Positions 9,923-21,384 of a stretch of 64,000 nucleotides of DNA are shown piece after piece. The stretch's first letter is position 1. Every line of letters begins with the position of its first letter. The DNA is from Achatina immaculata (Eukaryota; Mollusca; Gastropoda; Stylommatophora; Achatinidae). The notes below the pieces were generated by a model. It had not been told where the DNA came from, did not search any database, and was given only the letters and a program-made list of their open reading frames with translations. The stretch lies in the NCBI GenBank assembly GCA_009760885.1, contig CM019691.1, positions 31,180,314-31,244,313 of the forward strand, given 5' to 3'. The position numbers and the translations under genes were made by a program.

Positions 9923-11494
9923 AAGAACTATGTATTGTTTTTCGTTCTTGTACGGGATTCCAAATGTAATATTGTTCGTGTGGCGAGGCCGGGTCTCATT
10001 GTACTTGTGTCTCTTGTTTTCCAGTGTGCCTCTCGTTGCCTTTTCACACTGTACCACTGAGCAAGATTGGCGGAACGAAAGGGACGCGGTCTCACCGCTC
10101 GTCGAGGACGTAGGTGTGGAATCGAATGCCTGTCACCTTCCACTCGTCAGAAAAGACGGAGCTACGGAGTTTTTGCACACCTTCACCAAGATGACATCGG
10201 AGCTACGTATTATGGACTTGTTCAGTGGTGATAACCTTAGCATAGTGTGTGATATGAATATACCGACATTTTCCTACTAGTGTTCAATGTCTCTACTTCA
10301 GTGAAGACTGGTTTCCTGGAAATTGTACATAAACACGTATAAGTTATGAAGAGCTTTTATGAAGCCATTATCTAGATTTTACTATGACCTTCAAGAATGG
10401 TAGTCTGAACATTTTTCCTTTGTTTTCCTTCAAAATCAGCTTTTTGTCCGTGGAATTCTTTTGTAGCAATTTTACCTCTCTCCTTGCTACGTTTTGATGT
10501 GTCTGTTTTAGAAATATATATATATTGTAGTTTTACTGTTATTCATAAACGTTTAACGCTGATGCTATTGGTGCAGGTTTTGTGCTGGAAACCTTTCCAC
10601 TCTACGAAGACATTCGAACGACATGTGTGCCGCGATTAGCGTAGTCTGCTTTGTCCCAGGCACGTGTGCGTGTTCTGCATGCCAACTGGTTAGAGAACCC
10701 CAGAGGTTTGCAGAAACCTCTTTCCATCAGAAAACCTTTGCCATCTGGTCTTCTTAAAAGAAAACGACTTCCATACGAGTCTGAATAAATGCGCTGGCGA
10801 TTTTGTGGACGCTGTGCTTTGTCTTTGGCCATGAAATTGTAGCTTCCTTGAAACGTTTGTTACACGGATGTTTTATGCTGGCTATTGTTTATGCAATATA
10901 TGCAGACTTTATGACAAACGAGGAGGTTTGTGGGGTTTATCGTGAAATATGGAATGAATCTAGAAGTATTATAGCAAGGGTTGATATAAAAAAAAAACAG
11001 AGGCAGATTCGAACGTTGAAATAAGCTGGTCACTGCTGAACTTTCTTGTACTGTCTGTCGGTGGAAACATCATTTGTGGAGTCATGAAATAATATAAAGT
11101 TTCTGAGATAAACAACCGGCGATATGTTGTTAATAGGATTGTGACAGCCAATAGTTAAACAAACGTACATTATTATTATTATTATGTCCACTTCCTTTTT
11201 CCCACGAATTTTCAGTCATTACTAGGCTCTCCAACTTCTGTCTTCTCGTGACATTTCCAAGAAATTTTGATTTTCTGCTTCTTATCATTTTAACACATTT
11301 TAACCTACAAACAAGTGTTAATTTGGATATGAAATACGCTGAACAAACTGAGCTCACTTTAAAAAGTAAGAGAGTGGAAACAACTGTTATATTAAAAAAA
11401 TAAAAAATAAAATCTCACCTATTCATCATCTAAAACCGAAAACAACCTAGCAGCAAGTTCGTATATTTACTCAGTTTGATCTATGCAAAACATG
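9923..11494. other. Unassigned DNA
   Basis: The longest frame (9930-10280, +, 116 codons) has a hydrophobic start followed by a Cys-containing hydrophilic part but matches nothing I know, and no splice or promoter evidence supports it. There is a short TA run at 10516-10527 and a TTA run at 11169-11184. The rest looks unique. Confidence 0.45.
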
Positions 11495-12080
11495 AGGGCG
11501 ATTGAGCAGCACAGTGGTTAGTGTGCTTGCTTTTGACATGGATGTCTGACCAGAGCTGCCACACAGTTACCCAGCTGTTGAAATAGTTACCTGACTCCTT
11601 CTAAAAGCTGTGGGAGGAAAGGTTGCCAAGCATGTCGTCCTCTGGTGTGCCTACTTGTCAAGGAAGATATAGACACCATTATCTGTTAGGTGCTTTTTTT
11701 CCAAAACAGCGTCATCCTTATATTTTTATAAACATGGGATGTAGAAAAGATAGGCCGTCTGGCATAGACACCAAGAACATAAAAAGAATCACGCGAAGCG
11801 TGGTGATTTCTTGCAAGCCTATCTCTAAAAAACGTGTTAAATGTCTCAAAGGAGTGTGTCAAAAGTCTATAAGGAAGCATGTTAAACATCTTCAAAGAAC
11901 CATGTTAAAAGTCTCTAAGAAAACTTGGTAACAATGTCTACGGATGCTTGTTAACACTCTATATGGAAGCATTCAGACAACCAACTAAGACAATCGAAAA
12001 CGTTAAAGCCATGTGTTAGAAAAGAAAGAAAGAAAGAAAGAAAAGCAAGAAAGAAAGAAAGAAACAAGAAAAAAGAAACA
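11495..12080 (+). mobile_element. tRNA-derived SINE with GAAA tail (family R3 body)
   Basis: The left end reads AGCACAGTGGTTAGTGTGCT, a good Pol III A-box, and the following ~70 bp has the layout of a tRNA-derived SINE head (CCCAGCTGTTGAAATAGTTA after the B-box position, which is decayed). The body from 11785 to 12020 aligns with 18085-18310: both carry loose ~21-bp internal repeats around GGAAGCATGTTAA and end CAACTAAGAC, GTTAAAG and GTGTT before an A-rich tail. Here the tail is a GAAA microsatellite (12013-12080). Joining head and body into one element is my inference. The frame at 11623-11931 is within it and non-coding. Confidence 0.62.
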
Positions 12081-12169
12081 AAGAAACAAAGGAAAAGAAT
12101 TTAAAGAAGAAAGAAAATAAAAGAAAATCAGTAACAGCTAAATCTGACAACTTTCAGATCCATGCTTTA

Positions 12170-12554
12170 AGGAAAGAAAGATCTGGAAAAGATCTCAGGC
12201 CAGAGGGAGGACTGTCAAAATCATATGTCAGTCATAACTTGTGAATGCTGGACAATTCCCTTGAAGAAAAGGATTCAATGTGTGGAGGATGATTTTTAAA
12301 AAAAGATATATGCTGCCAACCCTACCTTCAAGTCTGACAGACTTACTACTCTCAACACTCATTCTCACCTGCAGGCGACATAAAGATTGTGACATTTTCT
12401 CAGAAGCCTGTTTCTTATGTCTGCTTTTGGAATTTAAAGAAGGCGAGGACAAGCAAATCTCCAAGACAACAGATGACCGCCATAGAAAGACTTGATGCCT
12501 CCATCGTGTTTTACAGGAAAGGCGCTATTGCCTTAGTTCAAGCTGGCTTGTACG
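12170..12554. other. Unassigned DNA
   Basis: Short overlapping frames on both strands and no recognised family. Confidence 0.4.
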
Positions 12555-12613
12555 GACATGATACATTATGCATGATACATGATACATGAAACATGATACC
12601 TGATACGTGATAC
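12555..12613. repeat. ATACATG-type short tandem repeat
   Basis: Degenerate 7-10-bp units (GATACATGATACATGAAACA) immediately precede the LINE G fragment, possibly at its 5' insertion junction. Confidence 0.8.
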
Positions 12614-12615
12614 AT

Positions 12616-13020
12616 GTCAACTGTGACATGCCTAACGTGGCTTTACTGTCCAGGGCATGCGGAAATATATGGCAATGATGTGGCAGACAGATCTGCTGGA
12701 CAGGCTAAAATAAATGGCAGGCTGACAATGGACAAGGGGGACATTGCTAAGGCTGTGTTGGACAGACTGCAGAAAAATGGAGAGCGGGAATGGAAGAACA
12801 ATGTGGCTGTGAGGAGACTGCTGGAGCTAGGACAAATTAAAAGTTCTGGCAGGAAATCCGAACTGTGCGGCAGAAAACACATCGTAAACAACCAACATTT
12901 GATAGGAACAGTTAGCAAACATACTATTGGATGGATGCTGCGGCATGCAGTGGAGCATATCTGGGGATATCCCGGATGCTGTGAAGCCGGAGTCTACATT
13001 TTGAATATTGAACTTTTATA
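12616..13020 (+). mobile_element. LINE family G, RNase H C-terminal part, copy 1
   Basis: The frame from 12614 reads LTWLYCPGHAEIYGNDVAD, the C-terminal part of a ribonuclease HI domain (usually W.PGH.G..GNE.AD.LA). It continues through KINGRLTMDKGDIAKAVLD, the basic REWKNNVAVRRLLELG block and GWMLRHAVEHI. The first two catalytic acidic residues of RNase H lie upstream of the truncation and are absent. The copy at 21.4 kb matches throughout. RNase H at the LINE C-terminus occurs in several clades (I, R1, LOA, Tad), so this family is distinct from A-F here, which end in an R-rich GRPR.W block. Confidence 0.87.
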
Positions 13021-14655
13021 CATGACAGGGAGACTTTCTGGAACCTTGCAATCGTCTCCAAGATTTCAAAAAAAAAAAACAAAAAACGCCACCTTAGTCC
13101 GGTGATAAAACTCCTTGGTAGTCAGCCCATGTGGTTTGATGTGGTCGACAAGATCTGTACTAGAGCATCATCCACAGCTCAAATTTAAAATGAAGATAAA
13201 GCTTCATCACAACCAGTTTTTGATCCAGAAAACGCAAAATGTTTTAATAGCTGTTTTTTTTTTTTCCCTGGCAATCTGTTCATGACCTTTGTTCTAGCTC
13301 AGTTATTTCCCTTTCGTGAAGCAAGACCTTTACGATAACCATTTAATAAAAAGGACATTAAAGGGGTTTAAAGTGCCCATTCCCAGTTCGTGCTCAGATT
13401 CAAGTTAGCTACTGTTACTTTTATGAGAGCTTAACCGAGGCAGGAAATTATGAAATACCGGTCACTAAACTGTGGTAGAAAATGTGAGAAGTAATTTAAC
13501 TACACTGTAATGCGCCGTGAGACTATGGCCACATGATTTCACTGCGGTACGTAATGCGTAATGAACATTAACAGTGTCCCGGGCAAAATGTATTTTAAAA
13601 CAATGCTGTAATAATTCAGACTATGGTCTTTAACCCGCTACTGAAAGATTAGATAGCGGTACTAAAGTGGAGATAACAAAAGACAAATAAGAGTTGTCTG
13701 TACCATTCTTCGCAACAAACAAATTCCGCAGAAGATTACAGCTTTTAGCGCATTGCTGTAGTACTTTAAAAGATTTGTTTTATGATTAAAAAAGTACCAG
13801 CAGCCGTTGAAGAAAAAAAAAAGAAAATCTTCCTGAATGTGGGAAGAAAGGACCAGGTCACTTCTCACTGAGAAAACAAATGGCAGGATGAAATTATTTA
13901 CAGCTGAGACGAGCACCCAGCGGCAAGTGTGCTCTGTTTGATATGGCCGGCTATTAATATGTTCTTAAAATAACGTTAATTCTATGAAGAGCGAAGACAG
14001 GGGAAATAATTTCAAGAGCGGGTTAAAGATGTTACTTTTCCTTTGTTCGAAATCAGAAAAAAGAAACTACTTCTTACAACACTTTGAACTAATAATGTTC
14101 CATTACCGAAAAATCTAGAAATATTCTCCGTTTCTTTAGTCTGAATGCTCGGAAATTAAACAAATCAGGCCCACAGTTGGCGCGATATTGCGGTGATTAA
14201 ACTATTAAATCTAATGGACTAATGGCCCACATAATTGGTAGCCGCTATACAAGACGAGGCATGTTTCATCATATTACAGGATCTTCGGCATTTCGTGGTG
14301 TCCAGCGAGTTTTGTCTCGAAGTCCTCTTTTAAAAGATGGAAGGAAGGAAAAAAAAATCCGTCAGTTTCCTTAATCAATTCTATTTTCTCAAAATTAGAT
14401 TGAACAGGATCCAGCTGTTACAGTAGCGCACAATCCAATAGGCAATTGCTTAGCATCATTTTAAGGTTTCGCATTTTGGAGGGTACAAGAGGGATGAATA
14501 TAACGTCCTGTTCGAAGATTAGCCGCATCGTTTGTTCTTATTATTCCGAACATTATATAAAACGAGTGGGTGACTGATGATGCTCTTCGTGATGGTCAAT
14601 GATGCAGTGGATTCTCGATGTTTTTGTCACTTTCTGATTTTGTACGCTTGAAGTG
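13021..14655. other. Repeat-poor block
   Basis: Apart from A/T runs (13070-13082, 13251-13266) no repeats shared with the window were seen. Several AT-core motifs of homeodomain type (TTAATTA-like, TAAT) occur in otherwise mixed sequence around 13430-14280. No gene was recognised. A conserved non-coding element is possible but unproven. Confidence 0.35.
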
Positions 14656-14656
14656 G

Positions 14657-14712
14657 TAGGGGCGTGGCCGAACTGATAGCTACGGTGGCATCTCGGACTG
14701 AAAAAAATGGAT
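14657..14712 (+). mobile_element. Possible tRNA-like SINE head
   Basis: CGTGGCCGAACTGATAGC fits the Pol III A-box in all but the last position, and CATCTCGGACTGAAAAAAAT resembles an anticodon-arm region. No B-box was found downstream, so this would be a 5' fragment. Confidence 0.3.
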
Positions 14713-15196
14713 CCTCTATGCTGTCATCGTCCTCCAGGAGTTTATATTCTAAATGATGACACAGAGTGTTTATCTGTGTCAAGAACCTCCTTCTATGATA
14801 GAGACTTGAGCACAGTTATACTCTTCCCGAGTGTAGTGGTACTACTCTAGAACATCGTAACATTTATTTCTAAGTATTTTGACGAGGAAGACCTAGACTT
14901 ACTTGGAGAAGAGAAACTATGACAGTGCTCATAGACAAGGGGTACACATGGAAGGAAGCAGAGAATACCTCCAAGAACAAGGATGACTGGAGAGTCTTTA
15001 TTCGTGGCCTATGCTCTCAAGGGAATAAAAGCGATAATTATGATGATGATAATTTTGACAAAGGTAGATTGATTGCTGTTCTCCTAGCAGACTGCTTTAC
15101 TAAGCTTCCATGACACAGTTCGTATTTATTATTTCCACTTTCTCTTGGCTGTTTCATTACAGCCTGCTTCAAAAGACAGGTTAAAAAGTAAGGTCG

Positions 15197-15352
15197 TGTT
15201 GTAATCTACGGAGTTTTGATCTAAAGAGGTAGAGTTTTGATCTATAGGAGTAGAGTTTTAATCTATAGAGTTTTAATCTACATAGACAGAGTTCTGATCT
15301 ATAGAGTATTAATCTATAGTTTTTATCTAAAGAGATAGAGTTTTAATCTAGT
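15197..15352. repeat. Degenerate ~25-bp tandem repeat
   Basis: Six or seven imperfect units are built on GAGTTTTGATCTATAGAG, with variable spacing. Confidence 0.85.
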
Positions 15353-15434
15353 GTTGTGGTCAGAAAACACGTCTTTGGCTTCCTCATCTTTAGTGACTTG
15401 TGGTATTCAGTACCTTTTTTCCGCCTTCACCTTT

Positions 15435-15554
15435 AACATCGGCCTCGCTGTGTCATGGTTTACTGTTAGCCTGTAACATCGGCCTCGCTGTGTCATGGTT
15501 TACTGTTAGCCTGTAACATCGGCCTTGTTGTGTCATGGTTTACAGTTAGAGTGT
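15435..15554. repeat. 40-bp tandem repeat, 3 copies
   Basis: The first two units are identical (AACATCGGCCTCGCTGTGTC then ATGGTTTACTGTTAGCCTGT). The third has about five changes. Confidence 0.95.
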
Positions 15555-16156
15555 AATATCTACAGGCTTTCTGCTCGACATATCCGTTTTCAGCTGGGTT
15601 TTTTTAAGGGGTGAAGGGGGGAGAGAACACGGTTTGCCTTCTAGTCCGGTCTGTATTCACTCGGCCAGATTGTGGTCTGTTCCCGTGGGAGAGGAGGCGA
15701 AGGGGAGGGCACCACTGATAGGTATGCGAGGGTCTTGGTTAGATTTGGTTTGCTAACCCTGAACAAGCAGTTGGGTATGGATCGTTGGCAGCTATCTCAT
15801 ACAACTTGAGTTCCACTCATCAACCCACCCCCCCCCCACTCCATTTCCAAATATATGGGTCCATCCAGGTGATGGTTTATCATTGTGCTTGGGAAAAGGG
15901 CAGTAGTGCTCCAGTCTCAATCGTGGGAGAAGTTTCTTGACGCGTGTAAGCGTAGTCTGTTTCGCCAGTAAGAACATGATGGGCTGGATAGACTCATACA
16001 TTAACATCTCTCTCTCTCTCTCTCTGAGCTTTGTTAAAGAGGGCGACGGAGAGGTAAGGAGGAGGAGAAGAAGCATATTTATTTTTACCATCTCCGAAAA
16101 TATAATCAGGAACAAATTTTTTTTAATAAATAGGAAACAAGGAGGCTTCATACAGT
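15555..16156. other. Unassigned DNA with short simple repeats
   Basis: G-rich (15608-15625) and C-rich (15826-15838) runs and a TC run (16008-16025) are present. The minus-strand frame at 15792-16211 crosses these and shows no domain. Confidence 0.45.
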
Positions 16157-16330
16157 AAAGTAACAGAACACAGTTTTGTAGGAGTAGACCTCGAAAATAA
16201 ATCCTGGACAAAGCAAAATCACAAGAGAATTAGTTGAGATTCGAACAAAAGACGAACAGCCGTCTAGGCACGAGAGGACAGCATATCAACGAACCATACT
16301 ATCTAGCACCCCGCCCCGTCCCCCACAAAA
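16157..16330 (-). mobile_element. tRNA-derived SINE (family T), left arm of foldback
   Basis: Read on the minus strand, the head has CTAGACGGCTGTTCGTC and the B-box GTTCGAATCT, then the shared body AATTCTCTTGTGATTTT and the terminus TCCTACAAAACTGTGTTCTG. It matches the copy at 52505-52690, which keeps the better head. It faces the second copy at 16395-16598 head to head. Confidence 0.72.
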
Positions 16331-16394
16331 AAAGGTGTTTTAAAAGCGAAGCCAGTAGTACCTGTCAAGTGGAAACGAAGATCGTGACACCCGG

Positions 16395-16598
16395 AAAGAA
16401 ACGAGGTCATGACACAGAAATTCCGTAGGTTAGAATCAGTCTCTCACAGGTACCAACTTCTCAGACACAAAACACTGCGTTCGAATCCCAGGTAATTCTC
16501 TTGTGATTTTTTTTCTTTCTTTCACGTCTAAAAGTGCTTTGTCTACGATTTTTTTTCGATTCCTGATCCTACAAAACTGTGTACTGTTACTTTTTGAA
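16395..16598 (+). mobile_element. tRNA-derived SINE (family T), right arm of foldback
   Basis: A perfect B-box (GTTCGAATCCC) is followed by AGGTAATTCTCTTGTGATTT, CACGTCTAAAAGTGCTTTGT and the same terminus, TCCTACAAAACTGTGTACTG. The A-box region is diverged. With the left arm it gives outer ends that match as an inverted repeat in about 25 of 26 positions. Confidence 0.72.
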
Positions 16599-16916
16599 AA
16601 TATAATATTTTTTAAAATTTATTTTTCATAACAGAATGGAACACTGGAATCCTCCACAACATGAACACGCAAATTTTTTTTTTCTGCAGTCTCAGTTACA
16701 CGCGGAATTTTTTTCACAATTTGAACTTTGTGTCCCCCCCCCCCCCCCCCATGATTTAGGGAGGTTGTTTAAGGATATCCAAGTAAATGTGAAGTGCAGG
16801 ACGTTTACATGCAGGAAATGTCCTGGTCAAGATCTTCAATGAACGCGTCAAAGCCTCGTGGAGAAAGAAGTCATCTTTTCCAGCAAACTCGGTAACCACA
16901 TCCAGCACGACTGGTT
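16599..16916. other. Unassigned DNA with poly-C run
   Basis: T runs and a C run at 16734-16750. The frame at 16636-16842 has no recognisable domain. Confidence 0.5.
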
Positions 16917-17188
16917 GTGAGCAGGTTACCTATCACAAGCTGGCAGCTGTTTATGTGAGCAGGTTACCTATCACAAGCTGGCAGTTGTTTATGTGAGCAG
17001 GTTACCTATCACAAGCTGGCAGTTGTTTATGTGAGCAGGTTACCTATCACAAGCTGGCAGTTGTTTATGTGAGCAGGTTACCTATCACAAGCTGGCAGTT
17101 GTTTATGTGAGCAGGTTACATATCACAAGCTGGCAGTTGTTTATGTGAGCAGGTTACATATCACAAGCTGGCAGTTGTTTATGTGAGC
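16917..17188. repeat. 38-bp minisatellite, 7 copies
   Basis: The unit is GTGAGCAGGTTACCTATCAC then AAGCTGGCAGTTGTTTAT. The copies are nearly identical (C/A at one position in the last two), so the array is young or recently homogenised. Confidence 0.96.
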
Positions 17189-17354
17189 CTGGCGTGGCAG
17201 TCGATATGGTCTTAATCAGCTTCATTTGTCTGTGGCCGATGACGTCATAGCACTATTTCGGACAACCGCTATCACCGCTCTCTAAAATTCTCAGTAAATT
17301 GTTAAGAATGTTTTTGTTATTGTTGTTGTTTTTTTTTTTTGGGGGGGGGGGAGG

Positions 17355-17530
17355 GAGGCATCCATCCATCCATCCGTGCCCTCGATCGGTGATAGGCTAA
17401 AAAATCACCGCCCAGTACGCCTTGTGTCGTCTTGCAGGGCTAGCAACAAAAAATTCTCTCCACTTCTCGCGGTCTGCTGCCAGCCTCTGTTCTGTGCTGA
17501 ACGCTATTCACTTCTGCTTCTTACAGATCT
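17355..17530 (-). mobile_element. LINE family D, extreme 3' end, copy 1
   Basis: Minus-strand translation gives RLAADREKWREFF, the terminal motif of a LINE ORF2 protein, then a non-coding end and a GGAT tail (17358-17375). It is adjacent to T and G homopolymers at 17328-17352. Similar ends lie at 48.3 and 61.9 kb. Confidence 0.75.
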
Positions 17531-18084
17531 TTACCGCGTGGCCTTTGGTTTTCCCCCACTTTGCGTATGCATGTCCATTATTTTAGGAAAGCAAATAAAC
17601 TTCCGTGTTTTAACATTATGTTTTTCCCCTCTAAACACTCCGAATTTATTACTATCCGTTTCAGTGCAGTGTAATTACCCATGTTTACTTTGACTGGGTA
17701 ATTTCTCTTGGAACCAGACTTATTCACTGCTTCCTTGTTGAGATGCGTTTATCTGTGAAGTAGTATAGGCAACCTGTCTACTTCTTAACACTGCAAACGA
17801 GCAAGTAATGATACAGAATCATCTGTACTTTAATTCTATACTTGATAGTTATTCACTATGTCGCGACCAAAAAAAGCGGTCTACGAAATTCTGCTAAGGT
17901 CCATACAAGAGAAAATGTATGTTCTTCTTCTGTGTTCTGGTTTCATGTGTTCAGACAGCTAGACAAAGAGACAGGTTGTCGACATGGATCTCATCATCAG
18001 CAGGGGGATTTTAAGTGTGCCCCTCACCGTTTTCGTCCATAATAATAGGTAATAAGAGCAGTAAAAGCAACTGATGGGCAAACA
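17531..18084. other. Unassigned DNA
   Basis: Short frames only, with no family recognised. The last ~100 bp may belong to the element whose body starts at 18085. Confidence 0.4.
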
Positions 18085-18310
18085 CATAACACATCATACG
18101 AAGCATGACGGTTTCTTGGAAGTATGTTGAATAGTTATAATGGAACGTGGTAACAGCTACTATGAAAGTATGTTAACAGCTTCAATGGAAGAATGTTAAT
18201 AGTCCTTATGGAAACATGTTAATAGTCCCTATGGAAGCATGCTAATAGTCCCTATAAAAGCATTTTAACAATCAACTAAGACGTTAAAGACGCGTGTTCG
18301 AAAAAAAAAG
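18085..18310 (+). mobile_element. SINE-like family R3, copy 2
   Basis: It aligns with 11785-12020. There are ACGAAGCATGACGGTTTCTT at the start, four or five loose 21-bp internal units (AATAGTCCCTATGGAAGCAT), then CAACTAAGACGTTAAAGACG, CGTGTTCG and an A-rich tail at 18300-18330. The tail places the 3' end on the + strand. Confidence 0.65.
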
Positions 18311-18566
18311 AAATAAATGAATAACAATTAAATAAAATGAACTTTCTGTACCCTTGCTACTCACGCACAGAAACAGATGTGTAACTGCACATATCGTACA
18401 TAGCTGGCAGAAACTTTAACCAATATAATAATTCGAATATTCACTTAGTCATAATTTTTTTTTAAAAATTGTATAAAAGACAGAGAAGTACAAATTCTTT
18501 CATTTGGACAAGCGAAGAACTTTTAAAACAGAAATGACAGTCTCTTTATTAATGAATGCAGTAGAA

Positions 18567-18627
18567 CTTTTGTCCTGTCTTGTTTTGTCTTGTCTTGTTT
18601 TGTCCTGTCTTGTTTTGTCTTGTCTTC
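18567..18627. repeat. TGTCTTGTTT-type short tandem repeat
   Basis: 5-10-bp units of TGTCT/TGTTTTGTCT run directly into S1 copy 2. On the opposite strand this is a purine-rich tract at the inferred S1 3' end. Confidence 0.88.
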
Positions 18628-18941
18628 CGTCTCCCTAGGACTACGAGCTGGAGTTCTTTGTAGGGCGTGCTGTGAAGGTGTTGAGGTCCAGCATCGCATC
18701 GGATTGGAAGCGGGTCAAGGCGATTATTTTTCAGTCCCTGAGTGCAGCTAAAAAGCAGGGGGTGCGCAGTACTTCTTTAGCAGACTCCACCACCATGGGG
18801 ACTATGACGATCCCTGCCCGTTACCCAGGCTAGGTCTTCTACTGGGAGTAACAACGGAGAGGAGGGTCAGGGTCTTGGTCCACCTTGAGCTAGCATGTCA
18901 GCTAGGGGTCACTGAGTGCCAAATATGACAGCGTCTTTGCC
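18628..18941 (-). repeat. Dispersed repeat S1, copy 2
   Basis: This is the cleanest S1 copy: GACTACGAGCTGGAGTTCTT at the left end, TTTAGCAGACTCCACCACCA, CCGTTACCCAGGCTAGGTCT, and GACAGCGTCTTTGCCCC at the right end. It has no open frame of note. Strand is inferred from the neighbouring purine tail on the minus strand. Confidence 0.8.
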
Positions 18942-18943
18942 CC

Positions 18944-19112
18944 AGTACAACTCTTAAAACTGACATATCATCCTGTACTGTAAGGAAAATAGTACAACGT
19001 TTAAAACTAACATATCATCCTGTACTGTAAGGAAAATAGTACAACTTTTAAAACTAACATATCATCCTGTACTGTAAGGAAATTAGTATAACTTTTAAAA
19101 CTAACATATCAT
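18944..19112. repeat. 47-bp tandem repeat, 3.6 copies
   Basis: The unit is AGTACAACTTTTAAAACTAA, CATATCATCCTGTACTGTAA, GGAAAAT. It abuts S1 copy 2 and ends in a T run (19113-19128). Confidence 0.95.
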
Positions 19113-19128
19113 TTTTTTTTTTTTTTTA

Positions 19129-19840
19129 TAGAAAGGTATGTTAGGGATTCTATGGTTCATTGTGTAAGTTTGGTGTGATTGTCCTCTTTTAGGATAGATG
19201 TGTTGTTCTATTATGTAGTAGTTGTCCTTTTTATGACAGTGTTGTAGTTAGATGGATTGTCCTTTTTTAGGACAGATGTTGTAGTTGTCATGTAGAGTGT
19301 GTGTTTCATTTGTCCCCTTTTGGACAAGGTTTAATTTCAGGTTGTAAGGTAGGTTGTAGTTTTGAAGTTAGCATGTTTTGTCAATGTTGTATGTCTGAGT
19401 TAGTCCCTTGGCGATGTTAGTCGCCCGGACATTTTTTTATGATCATTGTAATTGTTCTCATCAGTTTACACTCCACATCTATGCAACACACATCGAACAA
19501 ATGGGATTCATCATTAAACATTTGCTGATTGTTTGGTGACTGCTGAATCCTGTGATTATTGGATTCTTGTTAAGCGTCAACTGTGGTGTTGAGTTAGTCG
19601 ATTACATGTAACTGGTCATGTCGTGTATTGATGTGTAGTTGTATGTTATTGTTATCTGAGTTGTCTTGTTACACGGCGTATACCAATGTAAGGTCTGTTG
19701 TGTCACTGGGCCCAATGCTCATGTTAACAGTAATAGACACAGTACAGAGCAGTGTGTGAGCAAAACTCGTATTTAGTGTTCAGTAATACAAATACGAAAT
19801 CTGTTTTAACCCACAGACATTTAGGAACAACAAGGAAGTC
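19129..19840 (+). mobile_element. Possible LTR-retrotransposon end
   Basis: T/G-rich sequence leads to AACCCACAGACATTTAGGAA near 19810. That resembles the end of an LTR (…CCACA) followed by the ACATTTGGCGACGAGG-type leader of Gypsy-group elements, but decayed. Upstream, GTCCTCTTTTAGGATAGATG and similar pieces recur three times (19172, 19268, 19310), as in degenerate LTR-adjacent spacers. No pol or gag frame is present and I cannot place the left LTR boundary. Confidence 0.28.
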
Positions 19841-20487
19841 AGATTTGATACCCCACATCCGTTATATATCAGCTATAATTCAAATTATCCGAATTTAACA
19901 CTGATAAAGCCAATGGACCAAAGAATGCTGAAGAGATCCAGATATTTTTTATGACGCCATGTCTCACATCATGATCACAACCTAGACTGACAATTATTTT
20001 TAGTTCATTGATGTGGATTTTTTTGTTGTTGACACTTCTGCTGTTGTTACTTTTTAAATTTAATGCTTTTGTCTGAAATTCATTTTTAAAAATTGGCAGT
20101 GTCAAACAAAAGGGAGACGATTATAGAGAAGAAGAAGGGGAAAAAACCCACCAATTTATTTCCATACACTATGGTATCATTGCGTTATTCAAAACTGGAA
20201 ATAAAGTGATACGAAACAAAAGATAGATTTAAATACCATAAAGATTGAAACGTCTGGGATGCTGTGTAGCGGGATAACTTGATTTGCGGTCACAAAAATG
20301 TCCCTTTTTAACGGTTTCTAAAAGTATTTCGTGTAAATATTCTCAGAGATTCATTCTCTCGTTCGGAGCAGTGTAAACTTTTAAATATACAGGACATTAA
20401 GTTCTCAAGTTTCTGTTTTGTTGTTGTTGTTTTTAATAGTGTGTATTTCCTTTTCTCTTGTGAATTGTCCGAATTCTTATCTTATAT
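19841..20487. other. Unassigned DNA
   Basis: The minus-strand frame at 19869-20105 (78 codons) has no recognised domain, and no shared repeats were seen. Confidence 0.4.
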
Positions 20488-20945
20488 CTTTCCCGTGCCG
20501 TTAAACGTCACATAGGGCTCGCAAAGTAGTTCGCCAATTTTTCCTGTCTTCGGCGAGTCTTTCAACCTTATCAAAGGATTTTATGCCTGTTAATTTGGCT
20601 CCCTTAACAATGTCCTCTTCAGAGGTTCACGTGGTCTGCCTCTTTTTCTTTGGCCTGTTGTGTTCCACTTTATAGCTTGTTTTGGGATGCTCTGATCATT
20701 TCTTCTCATCAAGTGACCAACATATGTCCATCTCCTTTTCCTGATCACCCATGAGACTGGTTGTTGTTCAGTCATCTGTCTTATTTCTGCGTTGTTCTTG
20801 AATTCGTTCCACTTGATGCCGAGTATTTTCCTTAGGCATTTGTTTTTTTTCAAAAGAGTTTCTTGTCTATTTCTTTAGTTGTTTTCCAGCTTTCGCATGC
20901 ATAAATGAGGGTGGATATTACATTTGAATTGAATAAACTTGGTCC
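20488..20945 (-). mobile_element. LINE family A, 5'-truncated, minus strand
   Basis: On the minus strand it starts in the RT thumb (VISTLIYACESWKT-like, frameshifted) and then reads CLRKILGIKWNEFKNNAEI, SWVIRKRRWTYVGHLMRRND, IPKQAIKWNTTGQRKRGRP. A stop follows REPN, but the DNA matches continue through VERLAEDR-type and RALC codons to the 3' terminus at GTTAAACGGCACGGGAA (20488-20510). This is the most complete family A copy in the window. Confidence 0.87.
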
Positions 20946-21384
20946 GAATTATAATAGTATTATTATTGCTCAGATATACTCTTCTGAACTGTCATGAAAT
21001 TTAAATCTAATTATCCTAATTACTTAAACACAATATTCTGAATTGTCCAGACATTATCCTAATCGTTTTGATGCTCATTCTGTCCTCATTTATCTGAATT
21101 CAATTTTCCTCCTTTTTTCTAATAATTTTTTAAATCGCAGTTTGTCCATAATAAGAGAGCCATGGCAGTATTTATAAAATTCTGTTAACCCTTTATTACA
21201 GCACATTAAAAAAACACCCAGATACCGACATAATGTAACAGTCCCGCGAGTACACCAGTGTTGCCCACACTGCTAATGTAACATTCTGCCGTCCTGCAAC
21301 ATGCAGGAGATAGAGAAGTAAAACTACAAAATTCAAGCAGTGCTGGATGGCGTCCTAGTGTATTTTAATCCTGGAAATCACCAA
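20946..21384. other. AT-rich unassigned DNA
   Basis: Repeated loose motifs of the type TTATCTGAATT/TTATCCTAATT occur between 20970 and 21110. They might be a decayed transposon, but I cannot name it. Confidence 0.35.

Noticed and set aside
16395..16510. Functional tRNA gene
   Set aside because: There is a perfect B-box, but the A-box is decayed, no acceptor stem pairs, and the sequence continues into a SINE body shared with two other loci.
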